The notes beneath the pieces were generated by a model. That model searched no databases. It was not told where the DNA came from and saw only the letters and a list, made by a program, of their open reading frames with translations. This document shows, piece after piece, positions 7,420 through 15,719 of a stretch of DNA of 64,000 nt (its first letter is position 1; each line of letters begins with the position of its first letter). The position numbers and the translations under genes were made by a program. Source of the DNA: Aliiroseovarius halocynthiae (GTDB taxonomy: Bacteria; Pseudomonadota; Alphaproteobacteria; Rhodobacterales; Rhodobacteraceae); the NCBI RefSeq assembly GCF_007004645.1, contig NZ_ML660019.1:1508437-1572436 (forward strand), read 5' to 3'.

Positions 7420-9993
7420 ATGACACCAGAGCCTTCCCGGGTCGAAGCAACTCTGTCCCGGATGGTCAACAGTAAGACTGGTTTGATAGGCCTGGCGATC
7501 CTCGCCGGGCTTACACTCTTTTCCATAACCGTATTGTCGATAAATGTAGCTCGCGACATTGGGCAGCTCGACTCTGCGAGATCCGACAATATCCAATGGA
7601 CACTTACGCAAGCCGAGGTAGAGTTTCTGGAGCTTGAGCGCGCTGCGATGCTAGCTCGCCAGAGCGACGCTCCAGATCTGACCGGGCTACGGAGAGAATT
7701 TGACATTTTCTATAGCCGGATCAATACGCTAACCCAGTCTAGCATCTATTCGAATCTCCGAGAAGACGAAACCTTCGGCCAAAGCCTGCTGGCACTTAGA
7801 ACATTTCTGAACGAGACCACACCTGAGATTGATGGGACAGATGCAGACCTGTTGACTGCGCTGCCACAACTCCTAGATCGCACCCAAAAAACCGGTCCCT
7901 CAGCGCGCAGGCTCTCAAACTCGGCACTCAGTTATTTCGCAAATCAGGCGGATATTCGGCGCGCAACTCTACTGGCCACGCTCAGAAACCTTGCGGCTAC
8001 GATGGGAATACTGACGTTTGCTTTGATTGGGCTACTGCTTTTGTTGAATTCGGCAAATCGGCGCAACCGGCTGAACATGATCGCAGCCCAAAACTCTCAG
8101 AGCCGGACCGAGACAATCATAAACACCTCGCTGGACGCAGTGATTGTTACCGACCTGACTGGCAAGGTTCTAGATTACAATAATGCCGCCGAGCTGATTT
8201 TTGGCCACACGCGTGAAACCGCATTAGGCAAAGAACTGGGAGAGCTGATTATTCCCGAAAAATATCGTGCAGCACATGCCGCCGGGATGGAACGCATGCG
8301 CGCATCTGGCGATCGCAATGTTGTTGGACGGGGTCGTGTCCAGCTTGAGGGGCTACGTGCGAATGGGGATGTTTTCCCCGTCGAGCTGGCGCTTCAAGCG
8401 GCCAAGACTGCTGATGGCGAAGTGTTCGTAGCCTTCCTGCGCGATATATCGGCCAAGATCGCTGCGGACAAAGAACTAATTCAGGCACGCGATTCAGCGC
8501 TGGAAAGCGAGCAGGCCAAGAACAGTTTTCTCGCAACAATGAGTCACGAAATCCGCACGCCTTTGAACGGATTACTGGGCAGCCTCGCCTTGCTGCGCGA
8601 CACAGCGCTTAACACTAAACAGTCAACCCACGTAGCGAATATGGAGAAGTCGGGACGACTTTTGATGAACCATATCTCGGATGTTCTGGACATCACAACC
8701 TATGACGCGGGAAAACTGGAACCACACCTTGGCCCTGTGAATCTCAGCAAACTTCTAAAAGACATCGTAAGCAGCCAGTCTGGCGCGGCCATGGCTCATC
8801 ACACCACGCTGGAGTGGGGGTGGAAAGGCAACCCCGTGGATTGGATCGAGACCGATAAGCGAAAGATCCAGCATATTCTGGTCAATCTCATCGGAAACGC
8901 GATCAAGTTCACCCATGCAGGCCGTATCGTACTTGAGACCGAGCTCCGGGCAGATGCGCCTGGGAAGATGACTGCATATCTTCGTGTCTCGGACACCGGG
9001 TGCGGCATTCGTCCGGATATGATCGAGAAGATCTTTGACGATTTCGTAACTGGTGATGCTTCTTATAACCGTAATACCGGCGGTACCGGGCTTGGCCTGG
9101 GCATCGTAAAACGCTTCGTAGATTCGCTTGGTGGAACCGTGACGGTTGACAGCACTGTGGGTGCTGGAACCGTTTTTGAGGTGTCGATCCCCACCCGCCG
9201 CGTTGCGAACCCAGCTACGCCTCATGCTGAGGAAGGCAGCCCGAACGCCATGGCATCATTGGATATCCTTTTAGTTGAGGACAACGAGATAAATCAGTTT
9301 GTTGCAAAAGAGATGCTGTTGAAGGCTGGCCATCAGGTGGCTACAGCCGCGAACGGGAAACTTGGTGTCGATCAGGCCCACGCACATCCGTTCGACCTGA
9401 TCTTCATGGATATCAGCATGCCTGTCATGGATGGGCGCGAGGCAACGCGAGCCATTCGCGCAGGCGCCGGGGCGTCAAAAACAACACCTATCGTAGCCCT
9501 AACCGCAAACGTGCTTCCACAAGAACACGAGGCGTTTCTGGCCGATGGCATGAATGATTTGATTACCAAGCCACTGGACGCCGACACCCTCAGTCAGATC
9601 ACAAGAAAGTGGGTTCTTGAGATGTCGCCGCCCCCCTCGCACCGCACACCATCACTATTGTCGGAGGAGCATTTCACAGAGATGCGCGAGATGATTGGGC
9701 CCGCGCAGCACGCCGCGCTGTTTGATCGCGTATCCGGAGAAATTTCCGACTTTCTTGCAACGCATGGAAATCCGACACAAAACACATTGCCGAACATCAT
9801 AGAACCAACACATAAAATCGTTGGAAGTACATCCGCCATCGGGGCGACTGACGTCTCTGATCTTTTGCGCTCTATCGAAAGAGCAGCAAAGATGGGTGAC
9901 TTTCACACTGCATCGCAAAACATTGATAATATTCAACGGGTTTGGGACAAAACTCACGCGGAATTCGTCGTTCGTAGCGCCGGTAGCCTATAG
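7420..9993 (+). CDS. Hybrid sensor histidine kinase (2 TM, PAS, HisKA, HATPase, REC, Hpt)
   Basis: The 857-residue protein is a complete phosphorelay. Membrane segments lie at about 20-43 and 190-211 and enclose a periplasmic helical domain of about 145 residues. Then come a PAS domain (230-345), the HisKA box MSHEIRTPLNG with His376, the ATPase domain (NLIGNAIKF from 489, DTGCGI at 525, GTGLGLGIVKR), a receiver domain (from 614, VEDNE, phospho-acceptor Asp664 in FMDIS) and a C-terminal Hpt domain with His798 (THKIVGSTSAIGA). Phosphate would pass His376 to Asp664 to His798 and on to an unknown response regulator; none is encoded nearby. The neighbour at 6914-7414 is its likely periplasmic partner. 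Its stop codon overlaps that of the convergent gene by six bases. Confidence 0.93.
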   Translation: MTPEPSRVEATLSRMVNSKTGLIGLAILAGLTLFSITVLSINVARDIGQLDSARSDNIQWTLTQAEVEFLELERAAMLARQSDAPDLTGLRREFDIFYSRINTLTQSSIYSNLREDETFGQSLLALRTFLNETTPEIDGTDADLLTALPQLLDRTQKTGPSARRLSNSALSYFANQADIRRATLLATLRNLAATMGILTFALIGLLLLLNSANRRNRLNMIAAQNSQSRTETIINTSLDAVIVTDLTGKVLDYNNAAELIFGHTRETALGKELGELIIPEKYRAAHAAGMERMRASGDRNVVGRGRVQLEGLRANGDVFPVELALQAAKTADGEVFVAFLRDISAKIAADKELIQARDSALESEQAKNSFLATMSHEIRTPLNGLLGSLALLRDTALNTKQSTHVANMEKSGRLLMNHISDVLDITTYDAGKLEPHLGPVNLSKLLKDIVSSQSGAAMAHHTTLEWGWKGNPVDWIETDKRKIQHILVNLIGNAIKFTHAGRIVLETELRADAPGKMTAYLRVSDTGCGIRPDMIEKIFDDFVTGDASYNRNTGGTGLGLGIVKRFVDSLGGTVTVDSTVGAGTVFEVSIPTRRVANPATPHAEEGSPNAMASLDILLVEDNEINQFVAKEMLLKAGHQVATAANGKLGVDQAHAHPFDLIFMDISMPVMDGREATRAIRAGAGASKTTPIVALTANVLPQEHEAFLADGMNDLITKPLDADTLSQITRKWVLEMSPPPSHRTPSLLSEEHFTEMREMIGPAQHAALFDRVSGEISDFLATHGNPTQNTLPNIIEPTHKIVGSTSAIGATDVSDLLRSIERAAKMGDFHTASQNIDNIQRVWDKTHAEFVVRSAGSL

Positions 9994-11181
9994 AGTTCCT
10001 AAGCTCAAAACTCCAAGAACGCGACCAACTTCAGCGACATTCGTAACAGAACTATCATAACACGCCATCGCATCTCCGGGCAAAAGGAAGGGATCAAAAT
10101 CATCCCGTTCGGATCGGCGCATCAGCTGCTCGATATTGCGCTCGATCACCACGGACACCTGCGTCTCGGGGTTGCGCGAAAACAAAACAACCGACCGGTT
10201 CGCACTGGTCGTTTTTGCCCCGCCAACACAGTTCATGTTGATCGCAGCCTGCAGGAACCTCGTTCCATAGGGTACTTGTCGCGTCTCACGCCCATTGGCC
10301 GATGGCGCGTTTCCTGTCGCGGGCTGCGTCAGGTTCGACACAAACAATGAGATCCCCGGTGGGCTGATGGGACCAGGGCGCATCAGATCATCCTGAAAAC
10401 ACCTGCGGCTCGGGACCCGCACCTGATCCCCGGACAACAGCATGATATCGACATTGTTGTGCCCTTCGAACACGCCGCGCATGTCGATTTTATAGACCAT
10501 TGCACCGCGCGCGACCTCAATCGCAGACAAATCCGCATCCGGACGAACCCCCCCCGCCGCACGCAAAGCCGCAGACAGGTTGCGCCCTTCGGACGACGCC
10601 CCCAAAGCGTCCTGCCGCCGCGCGTCGATGTCTTTTCCGGTGACCGATCCGATCTCGACCGCGTGTGGCTCAAACACGGCACCAGACACCCCTATCGTGA
10701 CCGAGGCAAAATCGCGCACTCGGACCGAAACACTTGGCACTTCAGTAAAGAACTCGCGGGCGCGCAATTTTGCTGCGATATCTGTTTCAATCTCGGTGGT
10801 TAAACGCCCCTGTGCACGGACTGAATCAAGAAACGGAAGCTTCAGTGTTCCATCGCGTGACACAACATAAGGTCCGCTGAACGTATCGTCGCCACTGACA
10901 AAAATCTCGACCAGATCATTCCGGGTCAGGCGCTCTCCAATCAGACGACTCGTCCCTTTGCCCCCATCCCCGCCACGTGGCGCAAGACATTTCTGCGCAT
11001 TCATCCGAGCGGACCTCAGGAAACCTTCTTCATCTTCTGCGGCATTCGGCGCGCGATACTGCGCCTGATAGGCATCACCTTGCTTCACCGGTTCCAGGTT
11101 CTCAGGAGGGTCAAGACTGGCACATCCAGACAGCAGGATAAGCGCGGTAGTGGCAGAGAGGGACTTGGCAACTTTGGACAT
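9988..11181 (-). CDS. Polysaccharide export outer-membrane lipoprotein (Wza-like)
   Basis: Predicted exit channel or adaptor for an exopolysaccharide. The 397-residue product has a lipoprotein signal with lipobox LLSGC and acylated Cys20, then a polysaccharide-export domain (RLTRNDLVEIFVSG, GPYVVSRDGTLKLPFLDSV) and SLBB-like beta-grasp segments (ASVTIGVSGAVFEPHAVEIG, LSGDQVRVPSRR). It is divergent from the flippase gene across a 184-base regulatory gap. Its last codons overlap the end of the sensor kinase gene head to head. Together with the sugar transferase, flippase and glycosyltransferases, it marks a Wzx/Wzy-type EPS locus. No chain-length or tyrosine-kinase partner is seen. Confidence 0.87.
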   Translation of the reverse strand: MSKVAKSLSATTALILLSGCASLDPPENLEPVKQGDAYQAQYRAPNAAEDEEGFLRSARMNAQKCLAPRGGDGGKGTSRLIGERLTRNDLVEIFVSGDDTFSGPYVVSRDGTLKLPFLDSVRAQGRLTTEIETDIAAKLRAREFFTEVPSVSVRVRDFASVTIGVSGAVFEPHAVEIGSVTGKDIDARRQDALGASSEGRNLSAALRAAGGVRPDADLSAIEVARGAMVYKIDMRGVFEGHNNVDIMLLSGDQVRVPSRRCFQDDLMRPGPISPPGISLFVSNLTQPATGNAPSANGRETRQVPYGTRFLQAAINMNCVGGAKTTSANRSVVLFSRNPETQVSVVIERNIEQLMRRSERDDFDPFLLPGDAMACYDSSVTNVAEVGRVLGVLSLGTL

Positions 11182-11259
11182 TTCAAACCTTCAAATCGCT
11201 ATCACTTAAGGCTTAACCCAATTCCACATAAACAACCAATGGTCGTTTGGATCAATTCC

Positions 11260-11277
11260 CCTATCCGCTTGGATAGG
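11260..11277. promoter_or_regulatory. Perfect inverted repeat in the divergent EPS promoter region
   Basis: CCTATCC (11260-11266) and GGATAGG (11271-11277) form a perfect seven-base dyad around GCTT. It lies in the 184-base gap between the divergent export lipoprotein (start at 11181) and flippase (start near 11366) genes and has no U-tract, so an operator that controls both directions is more likely than a terminator. No regulator gene is adjacent. Confidence 0.4.
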
Positions 11278-11365
11278 TCTACCCCCAAACGCGTTCCGCG
11301 CCTGTCCATGGGCGGCCAAGTCACGCGGCCAGTTACAAACTAGACTGAGAACATCGGCAAAACGG

Positions 11366-12610
11366 ATGTTCAAAATGACCACGACCTCACAACTCAGCAC
11401 GCTTACCAAAGGCCTGATGGCCTATGGTGCGTCAGAGATTGCCGCCAAAGCCTCGCGCTTGTTCGTGGTTGTGGCGGTTGCCCGATCGCTTGAGCTGGCC
11501 GAAATTGGCATGGCCGCAGCAGCCATGGCGGCCGGTGACATCGTAAAATCTCTGACCGAGAACGGTGTTGGTCAAAGGATCATCGCTGCCCGCAAGGACA
11601 TGTTGCAAGCGACCTGTAACACCGCACACAAGATTTTCTGGTTCTGGTGCATTGGGTTATTCACTCTTCAAACCAGCATCGCGGGTGTTGTTTTCTTAAC
11701 AGGGGGCAGCACGACCTTATCCGCGCTGATCCTGTTTCTGGCCGTCGAATATCTGTTCATGCCTGGGGGTCTGGTTCAAGTCGCCTTGGCAATGCGGGCG
11801 GGCAAACTTCGGCAAACCGCCGCTATATCAGGTACGCAGATCGTGGGGACCAATCTGGCAGCCGCTGCGCTTGCTGTGATCTGGGCCAGCCCACTGGCAT
11901 TGATCTTGCCGCGCGTATTGTCGGCCCCGTTCTGGTTGATAGCACAACGCCGCCTGCACCCTTGGTCTTCAGACTCTGCAGCGGGCCATGTACCGGTTGG
12001 CCCTTTTATACACTATGGGCGTGCTGTCTTGGGCACAGAAGTCACCAAAGCTCTGCGCATGCAGGCGGACAAAGTGATCATTGGCGCTCTGATGGGCCCC
12101 GAGATACTGGGCCTTTATTTCATGGCCTTCAATGCGGGGCTCAGCTTGGCGAACTCGGTTTCGGTTGCGCTGGCGACGGTGGTTTTCCCACACCTTTGCA
12201 ACGCTCAAGACAAAGCCGAGGCGCTACGTCAGAGTATCTTGCTACCACTCACGGTCGTCGCCCCCATCGTCACACTTCAAGCTATGCTGGCCCCGTTCTA
12301 TGTGCCAGTGCTGTTTGGTGACGGATGGGACGCGATCAGCCCGGTTGTATCGATCCTGTGCCTTGTGGCCATCCCAACGACGCTTTGGACCGCCACCGCA
12401 GGCTGGCTGCGGGCACAAAACCGGCCCGAAGTGGAGCTTTGGGTAACTCTTGCCCTTACGGCGGCCCTGCTGGCGAACGCAACCCTGCTGGCACCCTTTG
12501 GACTGACACCGGTCGCAGCGGGATACGCCATCGTCACCACCGCAATCTTGCTCACCGCATCTGCCCCGGCGCTTCAGCTGGCCTATGGGCGGACCAAACA
12601 GAAAGCATAA
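11366..12610 (+). CDS. Oligosaccharide/polysaccharide flippase (Wzx-like, MATE/MVF fold)
   Basis: Predicted inner-membrane protein that moves lipid-linked oligosaccharide to the periplasmic side. The 414-residue sequence is strongly hydrophobic, with about twelve membrane segments, a typical N-terminal segment (LMAYGASEIAAKASRLFVVVAVARSLE), the long central loop after HYGRAVLGTEVTKALRMQADKVIIGALMG, and closing helices VTLALTAALLANATLLAPFG. ATG at 11375 (three residues shorter) is equally possible. It heads a plus-strand run of flippase and three glycosyltransferases with gaps of three bases or little more. The substrate is unknown. Confidence 0.85.
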   Translation: MFKMTTTSQLSTLTKGLMAYGASEIAAKASRLFVVVAVARSLELAEIGMAAAAMAAGDIVKSLTENGVGQRIIAARKDMLQATCNTAHKIFWFWCIGLFTLQTSIAGVVFLTGGSTTLSALILFLAVEYLFMPGGLVQVALAMRAGKLRQTAAISGTQIVGTNLAAAALAVIWASPLALILPRVLSAPFWLIAQRRLHPWSSDSAAGHVPVGPFIHYGRAVLGTEVTKALRMQADKVIIGALMGPEILGLYFMAFNAGLSLANSVSVALATVVFPHLCNAQDKAEALRQSILLPLTVVAPIVTLQAMLAPFYVPVLFGDGWDAISPVVSILCLVAIPTTLWTATAGWLRAQNRPEVELWVTLALTAALLANATLLAPFGLTPVAAGYAIVTTAILLTASAPALQLAYGRTKQKA

Positions 12611-12613
12611 GCG

Positions 12614-13534
12614 ATGACCAAATTCTCGATCATAATCCCCTGCTTCAACGCGGAAGCCACACTTGGCACCACGCTGGACAGCATTCGCGCTCAATCCTAC
12701 ACGGATTGGGAGGCAATCATCGTCGACGACGGCTCGACGGACAAAAGCGGCCAGATCGCTCGCTCATTCGCGCAACGAGACAGTCGCATCACGTCTGTTC
12801 GCAACAAACTCAAAAATCCAAGCACCGCCCGAAACTATGGGGCGATGAACATCGCGCATGGCGAAATCTTTGCCTTTTGCGACGCCGATGATGTTTGGAG
12901 CACCGGCAAGTTGGCGTCACTTGCTCAGGCCTTCACCGATCCGAAAATTCACGGTGCATTCGGGCAAATTGCGTTCTTCAAAAACACACCACGCGATGCA
13001 TCTGTCTTTTCAACCGTTCCAAATGGCAATCTGACAATCGAGATACTGCTTGGTGAAAACCCGGTTTGTACCTGCTCAAACCTTAGCATCCGACGCGACA
13101 GTTTTATAAGATCAGGCGGTTTCGCAATCGACATGGTACATAACGAGGATCTAGACTGGCTGGTCCGTGCTGTTGGTCAAGGGCTGCAGATCGTTGGCCT
13201 GCAAGAGCTTCACACCTATTACCGCAGCAGTCCTGGCGGATTGTCATCAGATCTCGAGGCCATGGCCACCTCACGACAGCGCGTCTTCGCCACCGCGGCG
13301 CAGTTCGGCGTCTGCCCAAGCCCGCAAAACCACGCGATCTATCACCGCTACCTGGCCCGCCGCGCGTTGCGCATGTGCGACAACCGGCGGCTGCCACTGC
13401 GTTTCACCCTTGCTGGCATAAAAAGCAGCCCCTTAGGCTTCTTTTCCTCGCCACGCCGTGGTGCGCTGACCTTGATCGCAGCGCTTGGCGTTTTGGTGAT
13501 GCCCCGCCCTCTTATTCGCTCTCTTTTTGCCTAG
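12614..13534 (+). CDS. Glycosyltransferase family 2
   Basis: A 306-residue GT-A glycosyltransferase. The N-terminal domain opens with FSIIIPCFNAEATLGTTLDS, followed by the nucleotide-sugar motif IIVDDGSTDKS and the metal-binding FCDADDVW. The acceptor side includes the NEDLDWLVR motif (about 176-184). No membrane anchor is evident until a hydrophobic tail (about 283-298). The gene begins three bases after the flippase and is followed after 13 bases by a second family 2 enzyme, which it resembles in layout and probably arose from by duplication. It should add one sugar of the EPS repeat; donor and linkage are unknown. Confidence 0.87.
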   Translation: MTKFSIIIPCFNAEATLGTTLDSIRAQSYTDWEAIIVDDGSTDKSGQIARSFAQRDSRITSVRNKLKNPSTARNYGAMNIAHGEIFAFCDADDVWSTGKLASLAQAFTDPKIHGAFGQIAFFKNTPRDASVFSTVPNGNLTIEILLGENPVCTCSNLSIRRDSFIRSGGFAIDMVHNEDLDWLVRAVGQGLQIVGLQELHTYYRSSPGGLSSDLEAMATSRQRVFATAAQFGVCPSPQNHAIYHRYLARRALRMCDNRRLPLRFTLAGIKSSPLGFFSSPRRGALTLIAALGVLVMPRPLIRSLFA

Positions 13535-13547
13535 AAAGGACTTTTTC

Positions 13548-14543
13548 ATGACCTTCGCGTCAATCATTGTTCCCGCCTATAACGCGGCCAGAACCCTGCC
13601 TGAAACCATCGAGGCCCTTCTAGCTCAGACCCACGACAGTTTCGAGATCATCATCATCAACGACGGATCGACCGATGAGACGATCGAAATCTCGAACCGC
13701 TATGGCGCTGACGAAAAGATCCGCGTTGTGCACCAACGCAACCGCGGGCTTGCTGGCGCACGCAACAGTGGCATTCACGCTGCGGCAGGCGAATTCATTG
13801 GATTTTGCGATGCTGATGATATCTGGCAACCCGAAAAACTGGCACAACATATTGCACATCTGCGTGCGAACCCGTCGATAGGGCTTAGTTATTCCGGATC
13901 ATTGCTGATCGACGACTTGGGCGCGCCACTTGGCCAGACCCAATCACCCAAACTGACCCGCGTCGACACGGCACATGTCTTCAAGCGAAATCCGATTGGC
14001 AATGGATCAGCTGTCATTGTCCGCCGCGACGTCTTTCGCGACATCGCTTATCGCCCCAATCGCGCCCATGATCGAGACTGGTACTTTGACGAGACTTTCC
14101 GCCAATCCGAAGACATCGAATGCTGGCTGCGCATTGCCCTGACCACAAACTGGGAGTTTCAGGGGATCAAAGGCCACCTGACACAATACCGGATTAATGC
14201 AAATGGTTTGTCGGCCTCAATTGAGAATCAACTTCAAGCCTGGGAACAGATGGTCGAGAAACTGCAGCCATTGGACCCCGATTTCTTCGCCGAGCATCTG
14301 CCTGCTGCGCGTGCATATCAGCATCGTTATTTGTGCCGCCGGGCGCTGAAATCTCTGGATGTCACCCGCGCACACAAACACGCCAATGACTGGATGCGCA
14401 GCTCTGCCCGTCCCTTCCTCGAAGAACCGCTGAAATCCGCGGCGACATGGGGCGCTTTGCAGCTGATGTCCCTGTGCGGCGCAACCGCGATGCAGCGCCT
14501 ATTCACCCTTATTGCATCAACCAACCGCCAAGGAGCCGCCTAA
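13548..14543 (+). CDS. Glycosyltransferase family 2
   Basis: A 331-residue GT-A enzyme with the motifs FASIIVPAYNAARTLPET, IIINDGSTDET and GFCDADDIWQPEKL, then QSEDIECWLRIAL as the probable catalytic-base region. The ATG at 13548 has AAAGGA nine bases upstream and gives the standard N-terminus; the open frame extends seven codons further without support. The stop codon overlaps the start of the next gene in TAATG. The same overall plan as the preceding glycosyltransferase suggests paralogues with distinct acceptor specificity in EPS assembly. Confidence 0.87.
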   Translation: MTFASIIVPAYNAARTLPETIEALLAQTHDSFEIIIINDGSTDETIEISNRYGADEKIRVVHQRNRGLAGARNSGIHAAAGEFIGFCDADDIWQPEKLAQHIAHLRANPSIGLSYSGSLLIDDLGAPLGQTQSPKLTRVDTAHVFKRNPIGNGSAVIVRRDVFRDIAYRPNRAHDRDWYFDETFRQSEDIECWLRIALTTNWEFQGIKGHLTQYRINANGLSASIENQLQAWEQMVEKLQPLDPDFFAEHLPAARAYQHRYLCRRALKSLDVTRAHKHANDWMRSSARPFLEEPLKSAATWGALQLMSLCGATAMQRLFTLIASTNRQGAA

Positions 14544-15574
14544 TGACCCGCAGAACCATCCTTCACCTCTGTGACGATCAAACCGCTGGCGGTGTCACCC
14601 GCGTGCTAGAGCACCTGACCACCTGCCCGATCATTGCTGCCTCAGGCGATAGCCATATCACCAAATTTATCTCGCGCGGCACAGCGCGGCTTGGGCGGCT
14701 TAAGGCCGACGTGATTGTTTCTCATCTGTCAGTTTCATGGCGGATGCTACCGACCCATATAACCTTGCGTGCAACCAATCCTACAACGCCTCTGGTTCAT
14801 GTCGAGCACAGCTATACCCAAAGCTTCTTGGACAATAATGTCCGCCACGAAGGGCGGTTCAAAACACTCCTACGCACGGTATATGCACTTTACGACAGGA
14901 TCATCGCGGTGAGTTTCGCGCAGGGACGTTGGCTGACCGACGCACGGCTGGTGCGCCCTCGGTTGCTAGACGTCATTCAATCGACAACATCATACAAAGA
15001 TCTGCGCGCCCTTCCCGCACGTTCGGGCCCTGCCCGCATCCTTGCCCTGATCGGGCGTCTAGATCGTCAAAAGGGGTTCGACACCGCGATAACGGCTTTC
15101 AGGCAGACCCCAAACCCGAAACTGCGCCTGCGCATCTATGGAAACGGTCCCGAGAAGAACAATCTCACACAGCTCGCACTTGGGGATGCACGGATTTCGT
15201 TCGAAGGACATCACAGCGATCCCTGCGAGATCTATGGAAGTGTCGATGCGGTTCTAATGCCCTCGCGCCGCGAGGCCTTTGGCTTGGTCGCAGCCGAAGC
15301 GCTTGCCGCCCGTCGCGTTGTTCTGGCCCACAAAGTAGATGGGCTTGCGGATCACGCCGAATGCGGTGCAATTATGCTTGCGTCTGAGGACCCCGTCGTC
15401 TGGGCGCACGCCATCGAAAATCTTACGCATACTGCTCCTAAACTCGATGCATCGCATGCATCTGCGACCACGCCGGAACAGATCTTTGCCGCAGCATGGG
15501 AGCATCTTATCGATACGCTCTGCCATCCGTCAAAGGTGCCAACAAAACATGAATACAATGTTTTAGCGACATAG
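14543..15574 (+). CDS. Glycosyltransferase family 4 (GT-B fold)
   Basis: A 343-residue GT-B retaining-type glycosyltransferase. The donor domain shows RILALIGRLDRQKGFDTAI, LRIYGNGPEKNNLTQLA, the VDAVLMPSRREAFGLVAAEA segment with the E-x7-E pair, and a following hydrophobic strand. The start ATG overlaps the previous stop by one base and has AAGGAG about eight bases upstream, which rules out an in-frame extension into the previous gene. It is the last glycosyltransferase of the run, and a separate promoter seems to precede the mutase that follows. Confidence 0.87.
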   Translation: MTRRTILHLCDDQTAGGVTRVLEHLTTCPIIAASGDSHITKFISRGTARLGRLKADVIVSHLSVSWRMLPTHITLRATNPTTPLVHVEHSYTQSFLDNNVRHEGRFKTLLRTVYALYDRIIAVSFAQGRWLTDARLVRPRLLDVIQSTTSYKDLRALPARSGPARILALIGRLDRQKGFDTAITAFRQTPNPKLRLRIYGNGPEKNNLTQLALGDARISFEGHHSDPCEIYGSVDAVLMPSRREAFGLVAAEALAARRVVLAHKVDGLADHAECGAIMLASEDPVVWAHAIENLTHTAPKLDASHASATTPEQIFAAAWEHLIDTLCHPSKVPTKHEYNVLAT

Positions 15575-15632
15575 TTTAGCTTCCCGATCGCCTGCCAGAT
15601 CAATGGGGCATCCGACGTCAAGCTCTTACCTG

Positions 15633-15660
15633 TTGACCAAAAACACGCGTTGCATATCTT
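15633..15660 (+). promoter_or_regulatory. Candidate sigma-70-type promoter for the phosphomannomutase gene
   Basis: TTGACC (15633-15638) and TATCTT (15655-15660) are separated by 16 bases and lie 60 bases before the ATG at 15720. The 145-base gap holds no other obvious signal. Prediction by eye only. Confidence 0.35.
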
Positions 15661-15719
15661 GGGCATTCAAATAATTTCGTACTGCGGAACCTTCTCCACC
15701 ACTCACCGAAAGCCCCTCG

